Part shown: positions 17,514 through 27,662 of the stretch, in pieces | Layout of the letters: each line of letters begins with the position of its first letter | Numbering within the stretch: position 1 is the stretch's first letter | The notes under the pieces: model-generated | Told to the model about the DNA's origin: nothing | The model's input: only the letters and a program-made list of their open reading frames with translations | The model's database searches: none | Assembly (NCBI RefSeq): GCF_019331805.1 | Contig: NZ_JAHBBE010000015.1 | Location: forward strand, 1 to 56,774 | DNA from: Bifidobacterium pongonis | GTDB taxonomy: Bacteria; Actinomycetota; Actinomycetes; Actinomycetales; Bifidobacteriaceae | Direction of reading: 5' to 3' | Length of the DNA stretch: 56,774 nt | Made by a program: the position numbers and the translations under genes

Positions 17514-18512
17514 TCAGCTGCGCTGGATCAGCGCGAGCATACGCCCTTCATGGGTTTTGCCGGCGAGCGAAGCCCTGCGGTGCGAATACCACAGCGGGTT
17601 CTCCACGGTGCACATGCTGCGACGAATCGCGCCGATGCGCTCCTCGAGGCTTGCGGGCCCTTCGCCGTCGGTGGCGCACAGTTCGGCCAGTTCGGCGTCT
17701 TCGCTCAGGTACTGGGTGGCCGCGTTGACGCGCGGGCGCGATTCGATGATGTTGTCGGCCACCACGCCGGCTTCGGCGAGTTCGCTCAACGCCGCGGCGA
17801 CGATGTTGATGCCGGTGCCGCCGAAGCGGGTGAGCGAGAAGCTGCCGGGGAACTGCGCGTCGAACTCGTCGGCGATCTCGTCGCCGGTCTCGTAGCAGTC
17901 GCCGCAGATGCGCGGGCCGAGCGTGGCCACGATGCGCTCCGGAACCGCGCCCTTGGCCTTCATCAGTTCGACCGCCGAACCGATCACGCCCTCCTGCAGG
18001 CCTTTGCGGCCGCAGTGGGCGACGCCGATCACGCCGGCCTGCGGGTCGGCGAGCAGCACGGGCAGGCAATCCGCGGCGAACACGCCCAACGCCATGCCCT
18101 TGCGGGAAGTGACCTGCGCGTCGGCTTCGATCACCGTCACGCCTTCGGGCGTGTGCCCTTCGGCATCATGGGTGCCGGAGAAATCGTAACCGAACGGCGC
18201 GTTCCTGCCGAACACCTCATCCACGTCGACGGCCTTGCCGGAATGCACCTGCGAAATGATGCTCAACGGTGCGCCGACCGCTTCGGACAGCGCGATACGG
18301 TTCGACAGCACGGCTTCGGCGCTGTCGCCGCCCTTGCCGCCGAGATTGCAGTTGCCCCACTCCCCCGAGCTCAGGCCACCGAGTCGCGTGGTGTAGGTGA
18401 CGGTGACGCCCTGCGCGAGGGCGATCGGGATGGTGACGGGAATCGGGCGTCCGGCCTTGTCCGTGGAGCTGATGGTGGACGAGTCGAGGATCGCGTCGTC
18501 GTATTCGGTCAT
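17514..18512 (-). CDS. pgeF: PgeF/YfiH family laccase-domain protein (purine nucleoside phosphorylase)
   Basis: A 332-residue member of the multicopper-polyphenol-oxidase-fold family. Family members have been assigned purine nucleoside phosphorylase/adenosine deaminase activity and peptidoglycan-editing roles. The metal-site motifs are clear: HSGKAVDVDEV, CADCLPVLL and VAHCGRKGLQ, then TLGPRICGDCYETGDE. It is longer than the usual 240-270 residues because of insertions around the middle and C-terminus. It is often found near division genes elsewhere. Here it lies beside ispD and the U32 peptidase. No SD ambiguity affects the ATG at 18512. Confidence 0.88.
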   Translation of the reverse strand: MTEYDDAILDSSTISSTDKAGRPIPVTIPIALAQGVTVTYTTRLGGLSSGEWGNCNLGGKGGDSAEAVLSNRIALSEAVGAPLSIISQVHSGKAVDVDEVFGRNAPFGYDFSGTHDAEGHTPEGVTVIEADAQVTSRKGMALGVFAADCLPVLLADPQAGVIGVAHCGRKGLQEGVIGSAVELMKAKGAVPERIVATLGPRICGDCYETGDEIADEFDAQFPGSFSLTRFGGTGINIVAAALSELAEAGVVADNIIESRPRVNAATQYLSEDAELAELCATDGEGPASLEERIGAIRRSMCTVENPLWYSHRRASLAGKTHEGRMLALIQRS

Positions 18513-18583
18513 GCTGTGTTCCTTCGCTTGTTCCTTCGATGATGGTGACGATAGGTGGGTTTGTCCGTGTGGGCACGGCGAGG

Positions 18584-20158
18584 CTATTCGGCCTTGAGCG
18601 TGGCGTGCTTAGTGCGCGAACGGATGGCGGTGTTGGCCGGGATCTCGTGCGGGCAGGGGATGGAGAACACGTGCGCCGGATTGTTGATGGCGGCGACCGG
18701 CACGCCGTCCGCGTCCCGCAGCCCGGAATCGGGGATGGTGTAGGCCAGCGGCGGCTGGCCGGCGAGCAGGAATTCGACCTCCTGACCGGGTTCGATCTTG
18801 TTGCGGCTCATGATGGTGAGCCTGCCGCCGCCGTCCGGCGACCACGAGATGGCTTCGCCGACCACCAGCCAGGAGCGGAAATACCCGGCGCGGTCGGTGC
18901 GCTGCTGCACCTTGCGCTCGGGGTAGTAGAAGCCCGTGGAATAGTCGCGGTGAGCCACCTTGTAAGGCTCCTCCTTCAACCATTCCGGCAGTTCAACATG
19001 TTCGGCCGGTCGCACGGCGGCATGATGCCAGCCTTCGGGCAGGATCTCCGCCGCGGTGTTGGACTTGCGGCGCGTGCTGCGCGCATGGTAGCTCAGATCA
19101 CCGTCGTCGGCGTTGCCGATATTGGCGGTGCGCGCCGAACCGACCTGCGGCGCGGCCTGACCGTCCTCCGCATCGGGCACGCCCGCGAAGGCCTTGTCCG
19201 CGTTACGCGCGATGTCATCCTGGGCGGCGGCGCGGTAATCGGGGTCGCCGGGGCGGATCACGGCGTCGTGGAACGGCTTGAGTACGTTGCCATCGGCGTC
19301 CTCGAACCCGCGCGCGACCATGTACAGGTCCACCGCGGTGCGGTAGGCGTTGGTCATCGCGGCGATGTAGTAGGCGCTTTTGGACCGTCCCTCGATCTTG
19401 AGACTGGTCGCGCCCGAGTCGATCAGATCGTCGACATGTTCCAGCATGTTCATATCCTGCGAGTTGAACAGGTACGCGCCGTTCTCGGTCTGTTCGATGG
19501 GGAAATACTGGCCGGGGCGCTTCTCCTCCACGATCGAGTACTTCCAACGGCAGGGCTGGGCGCATTCGCCGTGATTGCCGTCACGGCCGGTCAGATAGTT
19601 GGAGAACAGGCAACGGCCGGAGAACGCCATGCACATGGCACCATGCACGAAGCATTCGATATCCATGTCGTCGGGGATGCGAGCGCGGATGTCGCGCACC
19701 GCCTGCAGGTCCATTTCGCGGGCGAGCACCACGCGCTTGGCGCCAAGCTCGTAGAAGGCGCGTGCGGCGCCGTAATTGGTGATGCCGGCCTGCGTGCTCA
19801 CATGCAGTTCGAGTTCCGGCGCGACCTCACGCGCGGTCATCATCACACCGATATCGCTGACGATCAGCGCGTCCACGCCGGTGTCTTTCAGCTGGCCGAG
19901 ATAATCGCGGATCGCCTCGACCTCGCTGTTGCGCGGCAGCACGTTGCAGGTCACGTAGACGCGTGCCCCGCGCTCATGCGCGTAGCGTGCGCCCTCCTCG
20001 AAATCGTCCAACGACAGGTTCTTCGGCGCGCTGCGCATGCCGAACGCCTTGCCGCCGCAGTACACGGCGTCCGCGCCGTAGTCGACGGCGGTTTTGAGTC
20101 CTCGCAGATTGCCTGCCGGGGCCAACACTTCGGGCTTGTTTCTTCTATGCACGTTCAT
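18584..20158 (-). CDS. U32 family peptidase-like protein (TrhP/RlhA type)
   Basis: A 524-residue member of family U32, whose best-studied bacterial members are RNA hydroxylation factors (TrhP for tRNA U34 and RlhA for 23S rRNA) rather than proteases. The N-terminal barrel starts PEVLAPAGNLRGLKTAV. The U32 signature and cysteine cluster are present (C169, C176, C183, C199, C203, with ECFVHGAMCMAFSGRC). A disordered, charged insert lies at roughly residues 340-385, and the C-terminal OB-like region follows. The assignment between tRNA and rRNA targets is not possible by eye. Confidence 0.88.
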   Translation of the reverse strand: MNVHRRNKPEVLAPAGNLRGLKTAVDYGADAVYCGGKAFGMRSAPKNLSLDDFEEGARYAHERGARVYVTCNVLPRNSEVEAIRDYLGQLKDTGVDALIVSDIGVMMTAREVAPELELHVSTQAGITNYGAARAFYELGAKRVVLAREMDLQAVRDIRARIPDDMDIECFVHGAMCMAFSGRCLFSNYLTGRDGNHGECAQPCRWKYSIVEEKRPGQYFPIEQTENGAYLFNSQDMNMLEHVDDLIDSGATSLKIEGRSKSAYYIAAMTNAYRTAVDLYMVARGFEDADGNVLKPFHDAVIRPGDPDYRAAAQDDIARNADKAFAGVPDAEDGQAAPQVGSARTANIGNADDGDLSYHARSTRRKSNTAAEILPEGWHHAAVRPAEHVELPEWLKEEPYKVAHRDYSTGFYYPERKVQQRTDRAGYFRSWLVVGEAISWSPDGGGRLTIMSRNKIEPGQEVEFLLAGQPPLAYTIPDSGLRDADGVPVAAINNPAHVFSIPCPHEIPANTAIRSRTKHATLKAE

Positions 20159-20254
20159 TCCTCGTACTCGACGTAAAACCTTCCATATTGTACGGATTGG
20201 AGTGCACAGCGCGGTGCCGGCCCCGTCCGCCCCTGCGGGGGTTCGGGCAATCGG

Positions 20255-21118
20255 TCAGCCGAGGAACTCCAGCTCTTCGGGGCTGAGTTCGAGCTCGTCC
20301 GCCTTAAGCGAATCGAGAATGGTTTCGGGGCGGTGCGCACCGGGGATCACGAACATGTGGTCGCCCTTGGCGAGCTCCCATGCCAGCACCACGCGCTGGT
20401 AGCTCACGCCGTGCTCGGCCGCGACCTTGCGGAACGGGTCGAACAGATGCTCGTCGTACGGGTGACGGTAGCCGCCGAGCGGGCTCCAGCACACGAACGC
20501 CAGTCCGAGCTCACGGCAGTAGTCGAGCGTATCCTGCGTCTCCAGGTGGATCGGCGAATACTGGTTCTGCACGGCCACGAGCTTGTCGCCCAGGATCTCG
20601 CGGGCGATGTCGAGCTGTTCGATGGTGACGTTGGAAACGCCGGCCCACTGGGCCACGCCCTGGTCAAGCAGGGCCTTGATGCCCTCGCAGGACTCGTTGT
20701 ACGGCACTTCGGGATCGTGACGGTGCAGGTACAGCAGGTCGATGGAGTCGACGCCAAGCGCTTGGGCGGACTGCTTGCCGTATTCGATGATGTGTTCCGG
20801 CTTGCCGTCGCGCGGCCAGATCGGCTTGTCGCCGTCCCAGGCACGCCTCAGACCGACCTTGGTGGCCACGGTGACCTCCTCACGCGGCCCCTTCCACGTG
20901 TCGAGCGCCTCGCGCACCAGCTTTTCGCCGGTCTGCTCCTCCTCGCCGGGCGTGTAGTAGGCCCATGCGGTGTCGATGTGGCGGCATCCCGCGTCCAGCG
21001 AGGCGTGCAGGGTTTCGATGCCGACGTCATGGCCACGGTTGTTTTCGATGGTCAACGGCATTTCGCCGTGCCCGATGGCGGTGGTGTGGAACGGTCCGAG
21101 ATCTCGGAACAGGGTCAT
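20255..21118 (-). CDS. Aldo/keto reductase
   Basis: A 287-residue NAD(P)H-dependent oxidoreductase with the AKR barrel. The full catalytic tetrad is visible: D49 and Y54 in DTAWAYY, K87 in VATKVG and H132 in YLHRHDP. The C-terminal cofactor motif VIPGAHRPETI is also present. AAGGAG sits 5 nt before the ATG at 21118. The open frame extends 62 codons upstream without support. Substrate unknown. It appears to be a single-gene unit. Confidence 0.93.
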   Translation of the reverse strand: MTLFRDLGPFHTTAIGHGEMPLTIENNRGHDVGIETLHASLDAGCRHIDTAWAYYTPGEEEQTGEKLVREALDTWKGPREEVTVATKVGLRRAWDGDKPIWPRDGKPEHIIEYGKQSAQALGVDSIDLLYLHRHDPEVPYNESCEGIKALLDQGVAQWAGVSNVTIEQLDIAREILGDKLVAVQNQYSPIHLETQDTLDYCRELGLAFVCWSPLGGYRHPYDEHLFDPFRKVAAEHGVSYQRVVLAWELAKGDHMFVIPGAHRPETILDSLKADELELSPEELEFLG

Positions 21119-21252
21119 GGGATTCTCCTTACGGTACGCGTTTGACGGTTGTGTGCGCTGTGTTCCAGAATACTTGCGCCCCACGGCATGAGGGTGCGCC
21201 CGACCGGACCCGCTCCCCTCGCCGCCGCGCACCTCCATCTTCCCGGAAACGC

Positions 21253-21291
21253 ACTGTTCCCCGGTGCGGATATTCCACACCGGGGAACAGT
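21253..21291 (-). terminator. Hairpin after the DUF2207 gene
   Basis: A perfect 14-bp stem (ACTGTTCCCCGGTG and its complement) with an 11-nt loop, 25 bp downstream of the stop. Only a short GTTTCC follows on the minus strand, so termination strength is uncertain. Confidence 0.6.
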
Positions 21292-21316
21292 CGGGGCCGG
21301 GCAATCGCCCGTACTA

Positions 21317-23503
21317 TCAGCGGGCGCCCGAGGAACCGCCGCCGGAACCGCCGCTCGAACCGCCGAATCCGCCGCCGGAGAACGAACCGCCGGAACCGCC
21401 GCTGCTGCTGGACGGGGCCGCGGCGCTGATGGTGCTGCGCACCGCGGAGAAGCCGGAATCGATCTGCGTGCCGATGTCGAACATGCCCGCGGAACCGCCG
21501 AATCCGCCGCCGAATGGCGTGCTCGACGTCGAATCGGAACCCCAGTACATCGGGCTGTAGCTCCAGTACCACATCGAACCGGCACCGTTCGCGTCCAGCC
21601 ATTCCTGGTCGCGCACCTGCGGGTAGGCTTTCGCAAGCTCCTTCATCACACGCTCGGAAATGCCGAACGCCGCCGCATACACCAGGTACCAGTCCCACAT
21701 CTTCAGATCGGCGGAACCGCGATCGGAGAAGTCGGAGAAGTCCTGCATGTAGTTGCGCAGGCCGAGGCATTGGCCGGCGTATTCCTGACCGGCGGGCGTG
21801 ACCGTTTCGGACGCCCCTGCGCAATCGCAGAACACGCCGATCAGGAACATCGGCATGCCGATGAGGAAGCCGAGCACGAGATTGCCGATGAAGAAGCCGT
21901 TGATGCAGATGATCAGGCCGATGATCGCGGCGATGCTTCCCGGCAGCATGTACCGCCATGCCGACTGGCTGGTGGCGCCGAGCAGCGCGAATTCGGTGTC
22001 GCAGGCGCTTTCGAAGGCTTCCAGCTCCCTGTAGCCGGAGGTCCAATCCTTGCAGGCGTCCTTCATCTGCTTGAGATCGAACACCGGGTAGCCCACGCGC
22101 GTCGAAATGCTGATCAGCAGGCGCAGGCACTTCTGTTCGGACTGGCTCAGGTTCAACGTCCCGCGGTTATGCAGCGCATCCGGCATGATGACGATGGTGC
22201 TCGTCTTGGACGAGGCGAGCGCCTTGGTGCCGTCGGACGCGATCATGTGCGAAATCTGCACCGGGTCGGCGGTGCTCATGTCGATGCCCTTGTAGTTCGA
22301 AGCCGGGCCCGGGTAGATCGCGATGGCATGTTTGGCTGCGAGCGCCAGTATCGTGGCCGTCATGGAGCGGGAGGACTGGGTGCCCTTCGCTTCGCCGACG
22401 ATGTCGATCATGCGGGCGGCTGATGCCGGGGACAGCGACGGGCGGTCACGCCAGTATTCCAATCCTCCGCGGTAGCGCGAAGCCTTGTTGGACTGGATCA
22501 CCGCGATGATCGCGAGAACGCACGAACCGATGCCGACGGCCAGCGAAAGAATCCAGATGACGACGCGGATGACGGCCTTCTTATGCTGGCTGTCGCGCCA
22601 AGCCTTCTCCTGTTTCGCCTCATCGGCCTTCAATGTGTCGAGGTGATCGGTTAATTCCGTCCTGGCGACATCGGATGCCACCGCACTGTCGAAGGCGGCG
22701 ACCACGTCGACGTACTGTTCGGACTTCAGATCGTATACGGTGAACCGCAGTTCGCCTTGCTTGCCGCGTTCCGTTTCGGAATTGTTCTTGGTGTGCAGCC
22801 AACCCCACGAGTTCTTCGCGTCGATGCCGTCCGGGAATCGCACGACGCCCGTCACCTTTGCGGCGGGGATGGTGTTGGTCGGGCCGATCGGCTCCCATTG
22901 GAAGCTGGTGATGTCCTTGTACTTCGTGGCGACGCCATGGAAGGTCATCTCCACGTCGAATTTCATGCTGTCGGCCTTGACCGTGTATGGGATGTTCCAG
23001 CCGACCTCGACGGTTTTCGTCGTCCGTTCCTGCGCGTTCGGATCCAGTCCGTCGTTCTGCGTGTCGAACGGTTCGGGGTAGCTGCTGCCGTTCGTCACAT
23101 CGGCGATATACCAATGGTTCGCGAACTTCGAATCCCACGTGTACTGATCCACCCTGTCGGGGTTCTGCGGGTTGATCTGGCTGTATTCCGCGCCCGTGGT
23201 GGTGTTTTTGACCTTGATGTCGGTGATGTTGGTCAGGTTCGTGCTGTCCAACGTGTACTGCCAGTACAGCTGCCGCCAGTATTTGGTATGGCCGTTGTCG
23301 TCTTCCCTTTTCTTGAAGTGGTAGTCGATGTGCTGCACGATCTTCAGATCGCCGTTGGTTTGCACCGTCGCCTCGTAATCCAGGCTCCGGTAGCTCGCCG
23401 ACGCTTCATCGTTGCCGTCGAGCCAGACGAACGCCACCATGAACGCCGCGGCCAAGGCTGCGATGATGGCGGTGACCACCGCCTTGATAAGCCTCTTCCT
23501 CAT
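21317..23503 (-). CDS. DUF2207 family membrane protein with Gly/Ser-rich tail
   Basis: A 728-residue protein. An N-terminal signal-anchor (about residues 4-27) precedes an extracytoplasmic beta-rich DUF2207 domain (about 35-280). A membrane helix follows near 330-352, then a cytoplasmic region and a two-helix hairpin near 555-600. The last 40 residues are almost only Gly, Ser, Phe and Ala. This family commonly accompanies LemA, which is exactly its neighbour here. Its molecular role is not established. Envelope maintenance or stress is a guess. The ATG at 23503 has GGGAAG upstream. The longer frame to 23650 is not supported. Confidence 0.85.
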   Translation of the reverse strand: MRKRLIKAVVTAIIAALAAAFMVAFVWLDGNDEASASYRSLDYEATVQTNGDLKIVQHIDYHFKKREDDNGHTKYWRQLYWQYTLDSTNLTNITDIKVKNTTTGAEYSQINPQNPDRVDQYTWDSKFANHWYIADVTNGSSYPEPFDTQNDGLDPNAQERTTKTVEVGWNIPYTVKADSMKFDVEMTFHGVATKYKDITSFQWEPIGPTNTIPAAKVTGVVRFPDGIDAKNSWGWLHTKNNSETERGKQGELRFTVYDLKSEQYVDVVAAFDSAVASDVARTELTDHLDTLKADEAKQEKAWRDSQHKKAVIRVVIWILSLAVGIGSCVLAIIAVIQSNKASRYRGGLEYWRDRPSLSPASAARMIDIVGEAKGTQSSRSMTATILALAAKHAIAIYPGPASNYKGIDMSTADPVQISHMIASDGTKALASSKTSTIVIMPDALHNRGTLNLSQSEQKCLRLLISISTRVGYPVFDLKQMKDACKDWTSGYRELEAFESACDTEFALLGATSQSAWRYMLPGSIAAIIGLIICINGFFIGNLVLGFLIGMPMFLIGVFCDCAGASETVTPAGQEYAGQCLGLRNYMQDFSDFSDRGSADLKMWDWYLVYAAAFGISERVMKELAKAYPQVRDQEWLDANGAGSMWYWSYSPMYWGSDSTSSTPFGGGFGGSAGMFDIGTQIDSGFSAVRSTISAAAPSSSSGGSGGSFSGGGFGGSSGGSGGGSSGAR

Positions 23504-23641
23504 CCATTCTCTCTTCCCTTGCGTTGTCGAACGGCGGTTGCGTACGCCGCATCGCGGCGGGTGCCTCTTCCCTTGCACCCGCATCCGTTGCCGAGCCTGC
23601 CCGGCACCGTGGGGCGCGACTCCCCCTTGCGTCGCGCCCGA

Positions 23642-23682
23642 ATTCCCCAAGGCTGGCTTTGCGATTGCGGGCCTTGGGGAAT
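23642..23682 (-). terminator. Hairpin between lemA and the DUF2207 gene
   Basis: A perfect 12-bp stem (ATTCCCCAAGGC with its complement) in the 239-bp gap. There is no U-run, so it may tune read-through into the DUF2207 gene rather than stop transcription. The rest of the gap shows CCGGAACC-like short repeats only. Confidence 0.45.
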
Positions 23683-23742
23683 CATGAAACCGGAATCACC
23701 GGAATCCGGCGAACCGTTGGAACCAGTGAACCGGTGGAACCG

Positions 23743-24312
23743 TCAGAACTTGACCTGCGGCACCGCGCGGTCGGCTTCGGCGATCTGGTAGTGATCGGCC
23801 TGCTTGAAGTGGAACAGCGAGGCGATGATGTTGGTGGGCACCGTCTCGATCTTGGTGTTGTACTTCTGGACCACGTCGTTGTAGAACTGGCGCGCGTAGG
23901 CGAGCTTCTCCTCAAGCGTCTTGAGCTGGGACTGCAGGTCCATGAAGTTCTGGTTGGCCTGCAGCTGCGGGTACGCTTCGGCGGTGGCCTGCAGGTTGAA
24001 GATGGCGCGGGAGAGGTCGTTTTCCGCCTGGATGCGCTGCGCCGGGTCGGCGTTCGGGTCGGCGGCGACCTGGACGGCCTTGTTGCGGGCCTGCGTCACC
24101 TGGGTGAAGACCTCGGATTCGTGGGCGACGTATCCTTTGACCGTCTCCACGAGGTTCGGTACGAGGTCGGCGCGCTGCTTGAGCTGGACGTCGATCTGCG
24201 ACCATGCGTTCTTCACACGGTTGCGCAGCGCCACGAGACCGTTGTATGCGCTGATCGCCCACAACACGATCAGTACGACCACAACGATTGCGATGATAAC
24301 GGCGATGTTCAT
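23743..24312 (-). CDS. lemA: LemA family protein
   Basis: A 189-residue protein with one N-terminal membrane helix (about residues 3-22). A long alpha-helical domain follows with the LemA hallmarks [36 protein letters not shown] and [11 protein letters not shown]. LemA proteins are membrane-attached helical bundles of poorly known function, often paired with DUF2207/TPM proteins. The ATG at 24312 has a near-perfect AAGGAGGA. The frame continuing to 24486 is not supported. It forms a leftward pair with the DUF2207 gene. Confidence 0.93.
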   Translation of the reverse strand: MNIAVIIAIVVVVLIVLWAISAYNGLVALRNRVKNAWSQIDVQLKQRADLVPNLVETVKGYVAHESEVFTQVTQARNKAVQVAADPNADPAQRIQAENDLSRAIFNLQATAEAYPQLQANQNFMDLQSQLKTLEEKLAYARQFYNDVVQKYNTKIETVPTNIIASLFHFKQADHYQIAEADRAVPQVKF

Positions 24313-24430
24313 AGGCAAGTTCCTCCTTGCAAATCGAGACAACGATTTCATTATCGCATACGCATACGAAAACGCATACCGTGGAAACCGCGCCATTCCA
24401 CGCCTTGGGAAACGACCCCGGGAAACGAAC

Positions 24431-24470
24431 CGGGGCCACCCGCCGGAATCTCTTCCAGCGGGTGGCCCCG
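24431..24470 (-). terminator. Strong hairpin in the pnp-lemA gap
   Basis: A 13-bp stem (CGGGGCCACCCGC and its complement) lies about 250 bp beyond the pnp stop. It is the likely end of the pnp transcript, after the tandem repeats. Confidence 0.65.
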
Positions 24471-24523
24471 ATATCAATATCATCACCGTTCTTCACGGCC
24501 GGTGACGCCGTGCATCACTGGCC

Positions 24524-24736
24524 GTGAGAGAATCTCAATCCTCAAATGCTGAGCCGTCAAGCAGGAAGCCCAGTGGGCTTCCCGTAGGCGAAGTGAGCAG
24601 CTCCGCTGCGAAGGATCCGTGAGAAGACGTCAGTCTTCGAATGCTGAGCCGTCAAGCAGGAAGCCCAGTGGGCTTCCTGTAGGCGAAGTGAGCAGCTCCG
24701 CTGCGAGGGATCCGTGAGAAGACGTCAGTCTTCGAA
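24524..24736. repeat. 95-bp tandem repeat (2.2 copies) overlapping the end of pnp
   Basis: Copy 1 spans 24524-24618, copy 2 spans 24619-24713, and a 23-bp third copy (24714-24736) lies inside pnp and contains its stop codon. Each full unit holds a hairpin GGAAGCCC-AGT-GGGCTTCC and a second one around GCAGCTCCGCTGC. Copy 2 repeats GAAGAC-GTCA-GTCTTC exactly. In copy 3 the loop of that hairpin is the pnp stop codon. Together with the terminator at 24431-24470 this explains most of the 412-bp gap. It looks like a mobile intergenic repeat or a duplication of the 3' untranslated region. Confidence 0.85.
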
Positions 24737-27418
24737 CGGATCAAAGTCGCGACGGACGCGGCGACGCGGACGCTCGGTGCGCTCTTCGCGCTCGGAACGG
24801 TAATCGTCGTAGTTGTCATCGGTCGCGTAACGCGGGTTGCGGTCGGAACCGCGGCGGTTGCCACGGCCACCACGGCGGTCGTCGCGATCGTAGTCGCGAT
24901 CGCGGTCGCCACGGTCGTCGTAGGAACGACGGCGACGCGGACGATCATCGTAATCGCGATCATCGCGGTCGTCGTAGGAACGACGGCGACGCGGACGATC
25001 ATCGTAATCGCGGTCGCGATCGTTGTCGCGATCCTCATGACGGCCACGACGCGGACGATCATCATAGTCGCGGTCGTCGCGGGAACGACGGTCGTCACGG
25101 CGATCGTCATGACGGTCATCGCGACGGTCGTCACGGCGGCCACGGCCACCACGATCGCCACGTCCGCCACGGTCACCGCGATCCTCACGGTTGCCACGGC
25201 CGGAGTTGGACTCCTGCTCTTCGAAGCCCGGGATGGCGAGGCTGATCTTGCCGCGATCGTCGACGCCCTGCACGACGACCTCGACGGTGTCGCCTTCCTG
25301 CAGCACGTCCTCGACCTGATCGATGCGTTCGCCGTTGGCGAGGTTGCGGATCTGGGAGATGTGCAGCAGACCGTCGGTGCCCGGGGTCAGGTTCACGAAC
25401 GCGCCGAAGGACGTGGTCTTGACGACCTTGCCGTTGTAGGTTTCGCCGGCTTCCGGAACGTGCGGGTTGGCGATCTGGTCGATGATCTGCTTGGCCTTCT
25501 CGGCGGCTTCGCCACCTTCGGAGGAGATGAACACGGTACCGTCATCCTCGATGGCGATTTCGGCGCCGGTGTCTTCCTGAATCTGGTTGATCATCTTGCC
25601 CTTCGGTCCGATGATCTCGCCGATCTTGTCGACCGGGACGGTGGTGGTGATGATGCGCGGAGCGAACTCGCTCATCTCGGCCGGGCCGTCGATGCACTCG
25701 TTGATGACTTCGAGGATGGTGGTGCGGGCTTCCTTGGCCTGCTGCAGGGCGGCGGCCAGGATGTCGGCGGGGATGCCGTCCAGCTTGGTGTCGAGCTGCA
25801 GGGCGGTAATGAACTCGGAGGTACCGGCGACCTTGAAGTCCATGTCGCCGAACGCGTCTTCGGCGCCCAGAATGTCGGTCAGGGTCTTGAAGATGTGCTT
25901 GCCGTCCACATCACCGGACACGAGGCCCATGGCGATGCCCGCGACGGGGGCCTTCAGCGGCACGCCGGCGGCGAGCAGCGACAGGGTGGATGCGCACACG
26001 GAGCCCATGGAGGTGGAACCGTTGGAACCGATGGCTTCGGAGACCTGACGGATGGCGTACGGGAACTCCTCACGGCTCGGCAGCACGGGCACGAGGGCCT
26101 TCTCGGCGAGGGCGCCGTGGCCGATTTCGCGGCGCTTCGGGGAGCCGACACGGCCGGTTTCGCCGGTGGAGTACGGCGGCATCTCGTAGTTGTGCATGTA
26201 ACGCTTGGACTGCGGGCCGGACAGGGAGTCCAGCTGCTGTTCCATCTTGAGCATGTTCAGGGTGGTGACGCCCAGGATCTGGGTTTCGCCGCGCTGGAAC
26301 AGGGCGGAGCCGTGCACGCGGGGCACGATGTCCACTTCGGCGGACAGGGTGCGGATGTCGCGCAGGCCACGGCCGTCGATGCGGTAATCCTCGGTCAGGA
26401 TGCGGCGACGCACGATCTGGCGCTGCAGCTCCTTGAAGGCGTTGCCGATTTCCTTTTCCTTCTCGGCGTCGTCCATGTCCTCGAACTCGTTGGCGAGGGT
26501 GGCCTTCACGCCTTCCTTGATCTCCTTGATGCGATCCTGACGCGGCAGCTTCTCCGCGATGGTCAGGGCCTCATCGAGATCCTTGTGCGCGATCTCGTCG
26601 ATGCGCGCGTACAGCTCGTCGGTGTACTCCGGGAAGAGCTGGAATTCCTTGGTTTCCTTGGCGGCCTTCTCCTTGAGCTCGTTCTGGGCTTCGCAGATCA
26701 CCTTGATGAACGGCTTGGCGGCTTCCAGACCACCGGCGACGACTTCCTCGTCCGGCTTGGTCTGGCCTTCGTCGTAGATGAGGTGCCAGGCGTTCTTGCC
26801 TGCACCGGCTTCGATCATGGCGATGGCGACGTCACCGTTCTCGATGACACGGCCCGCGACCACGATCTCGAAGACGGCGCGTTCACGCTGCTCCCAGGTC
26901 GGGAAGGCGACCCACTGACCGTCGATGAGGGCCAGACGCACGCCGGAGACCGGGCCTTCGAACGGCAGGCCGGAAATCATGGTGGAAGCGGATGCGGCGT
27001 TCAGCGCGACCACATCGTAGGCGTCCTGCGGGTTGACGGCGAGAATGGTCTCGACGACCTGCACCTCGTTGCGCAGGGTGTGCGGGAACAGCGGACGCAG
27101 CGGACGGTCGATGATACGGCAGGCGAGGATGGCCTCGGAGCTCGGACGGCCTTCGCGGCGGAAGAAGGAGCCGGGAATCTTGCCCGCGGCGTACATCTTC
27201 TCTTCCACGTCGACGGTCAGCGGGAAGAAGTCGTAGTTCTCCTTCGGGCTGGAACCGGCGGTGGTGGTGGACAGGATCATGGTGTCGTCGTCCAGGTAGG
27301 CGGCGACTGCGCCGTCCGCCTGCTGGGCGAGACGACCGGTTTCGAAGCGCAGCGTGCGCTTGCCGAACGAACCGTTGTCGATAACGGCTTCTGCGGCCTT
27401 GATTTCAGGACCCTCCAT
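24725..27418 (-). CDS. pnp: Polyribonucleotide nucleotidyltransferase with long Arg/Asp-rich tail
   Basis: PNPase degrades RNA phosphorolytically from the 3' end. The 897-residue protein has two RNase PH domains (about 10-225 and 345-575). A KH domain follows, with the GPKG loop in [16 protein letters not shown], then an S1 domain ([18 protein letters not shown]). After about residue 733 comes a 165-residue disordered extension of Arg, Asp, Tyr and Gly. It includes three near-identical DYDDRPRR(R/G)R(S/H) units encoded by repeated DNA at 24911-25069. PNPase is usually about 700-750 residues, so the tail is an addition. Such tails often bind RNA or promote condensates (inference). AAAGGAG precedes the ATG. 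Confidence 0.97.
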   Translation of the reverse strand: MEGPEIKAAEAVIDNGSFGKRTLRFETGRLAQQADGAVAAYLDDDTMILSTTTAGSSPKENYDFFPLTVDVEEKMYAAGKIPGSFFRREGRPSSEAILACRIIDRPLRPLFPHTLRNEVQVVETILAVNPQDAYDVVALNAASASTMISGLPFEGPVSGVRLALIDGQWVAFPTWEQRERAVFEIVVAGRVIENGDVAIAMIEAGAGKNAWHLIYDEGQTKPDEEVVAGGLEAAKPFIKVICEAQNELKEKAAKETKEFQLFPEYTDELYARIDEIAHKDLDEALTIAEKLPRQDRIKEIKEGVKATLANEFEDMDDAEKEKEIGNAFKELQRQIVRRRILTEDYRIDGRGLRDIRTLSAEVDIVPRVHGSALFQRGETQILGVTTLNMLKMEQQLDSLSGPQSKRYMHNYEMPPYSTGETGRVGSPKRREIGHGALAEKALVPVLPSREEFPYAIRQVSEAIGSNGSTSMGSVCASTLSLLAAGVPLKAPVAGIAMGLVSGDVDGKHIFKTLTDILGAEDAFGDMDFKVAGTSEFITALQLDTKLDGIPADILAAALQQAKEARTTILEVINECIDGPAEMSEFAPRIITTTVPVDKIGEIIGPKGKMINQIQEDTGAEIAIEDDGTVFISSEGGEAAEKAKQIIDQIANPHVPEAGETYNGKVVKTTSFGAFVNLTPGTDGLLHISQIRNLANGERIDQVEDVLQEGDTVEVVVQGVDDRGKISLAIPGFEEQESNSGRGNREDRGDRGGRGDRGGRGRRDDRRDDRHDDRRDDRRSRDDRDYDDRPRRGRHEDRDNDRDRDYDDRPRRRRSYDDRDDRDYDDRPRRRRSYDDRGDRDRDYDRDDRRGGRGNRRGSDRNPRYATDDNYDDYRSEREERTERPRRRVRRDFDPFED

Positions 27419-27624
27419 GGGGCTACTCCTTTGTGTTTTCCTAATATTCCTTCAAACAGCCCTCTTCAGCTGGGCAAGCTCTTACATTCGCAATGTTCAC
27501 AGCCCCTTGGCTGCGTTCCTCGTGTCAACCTCTTCAGTCGGGCTTGCTGTTCTGGCCTGTTCCTTCGGCCTGATCCTCTTCATCGCCCTCGTTTGCGTTG
27601 TTGCCGTTGGCAGCGTATGTAAAA

Positions 27625-27652
27625 CGCCCGAGCGCCTATGGGCGCCCGGGCG
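27625..27652 (-). terminator. Terminator after rpsO
   Basis: A 12-bp stem (CGCCCGAGCGCC with one mismatch) 10 bp past the rpsO stop. TTTTACATA follows on the minus strand. The remaining 200 bp up to pnp hold its leader. I see no convincing promoter boxes there. Confidence 0.8.
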
Positions 27653-27662
27653 GAAGTCTGAA

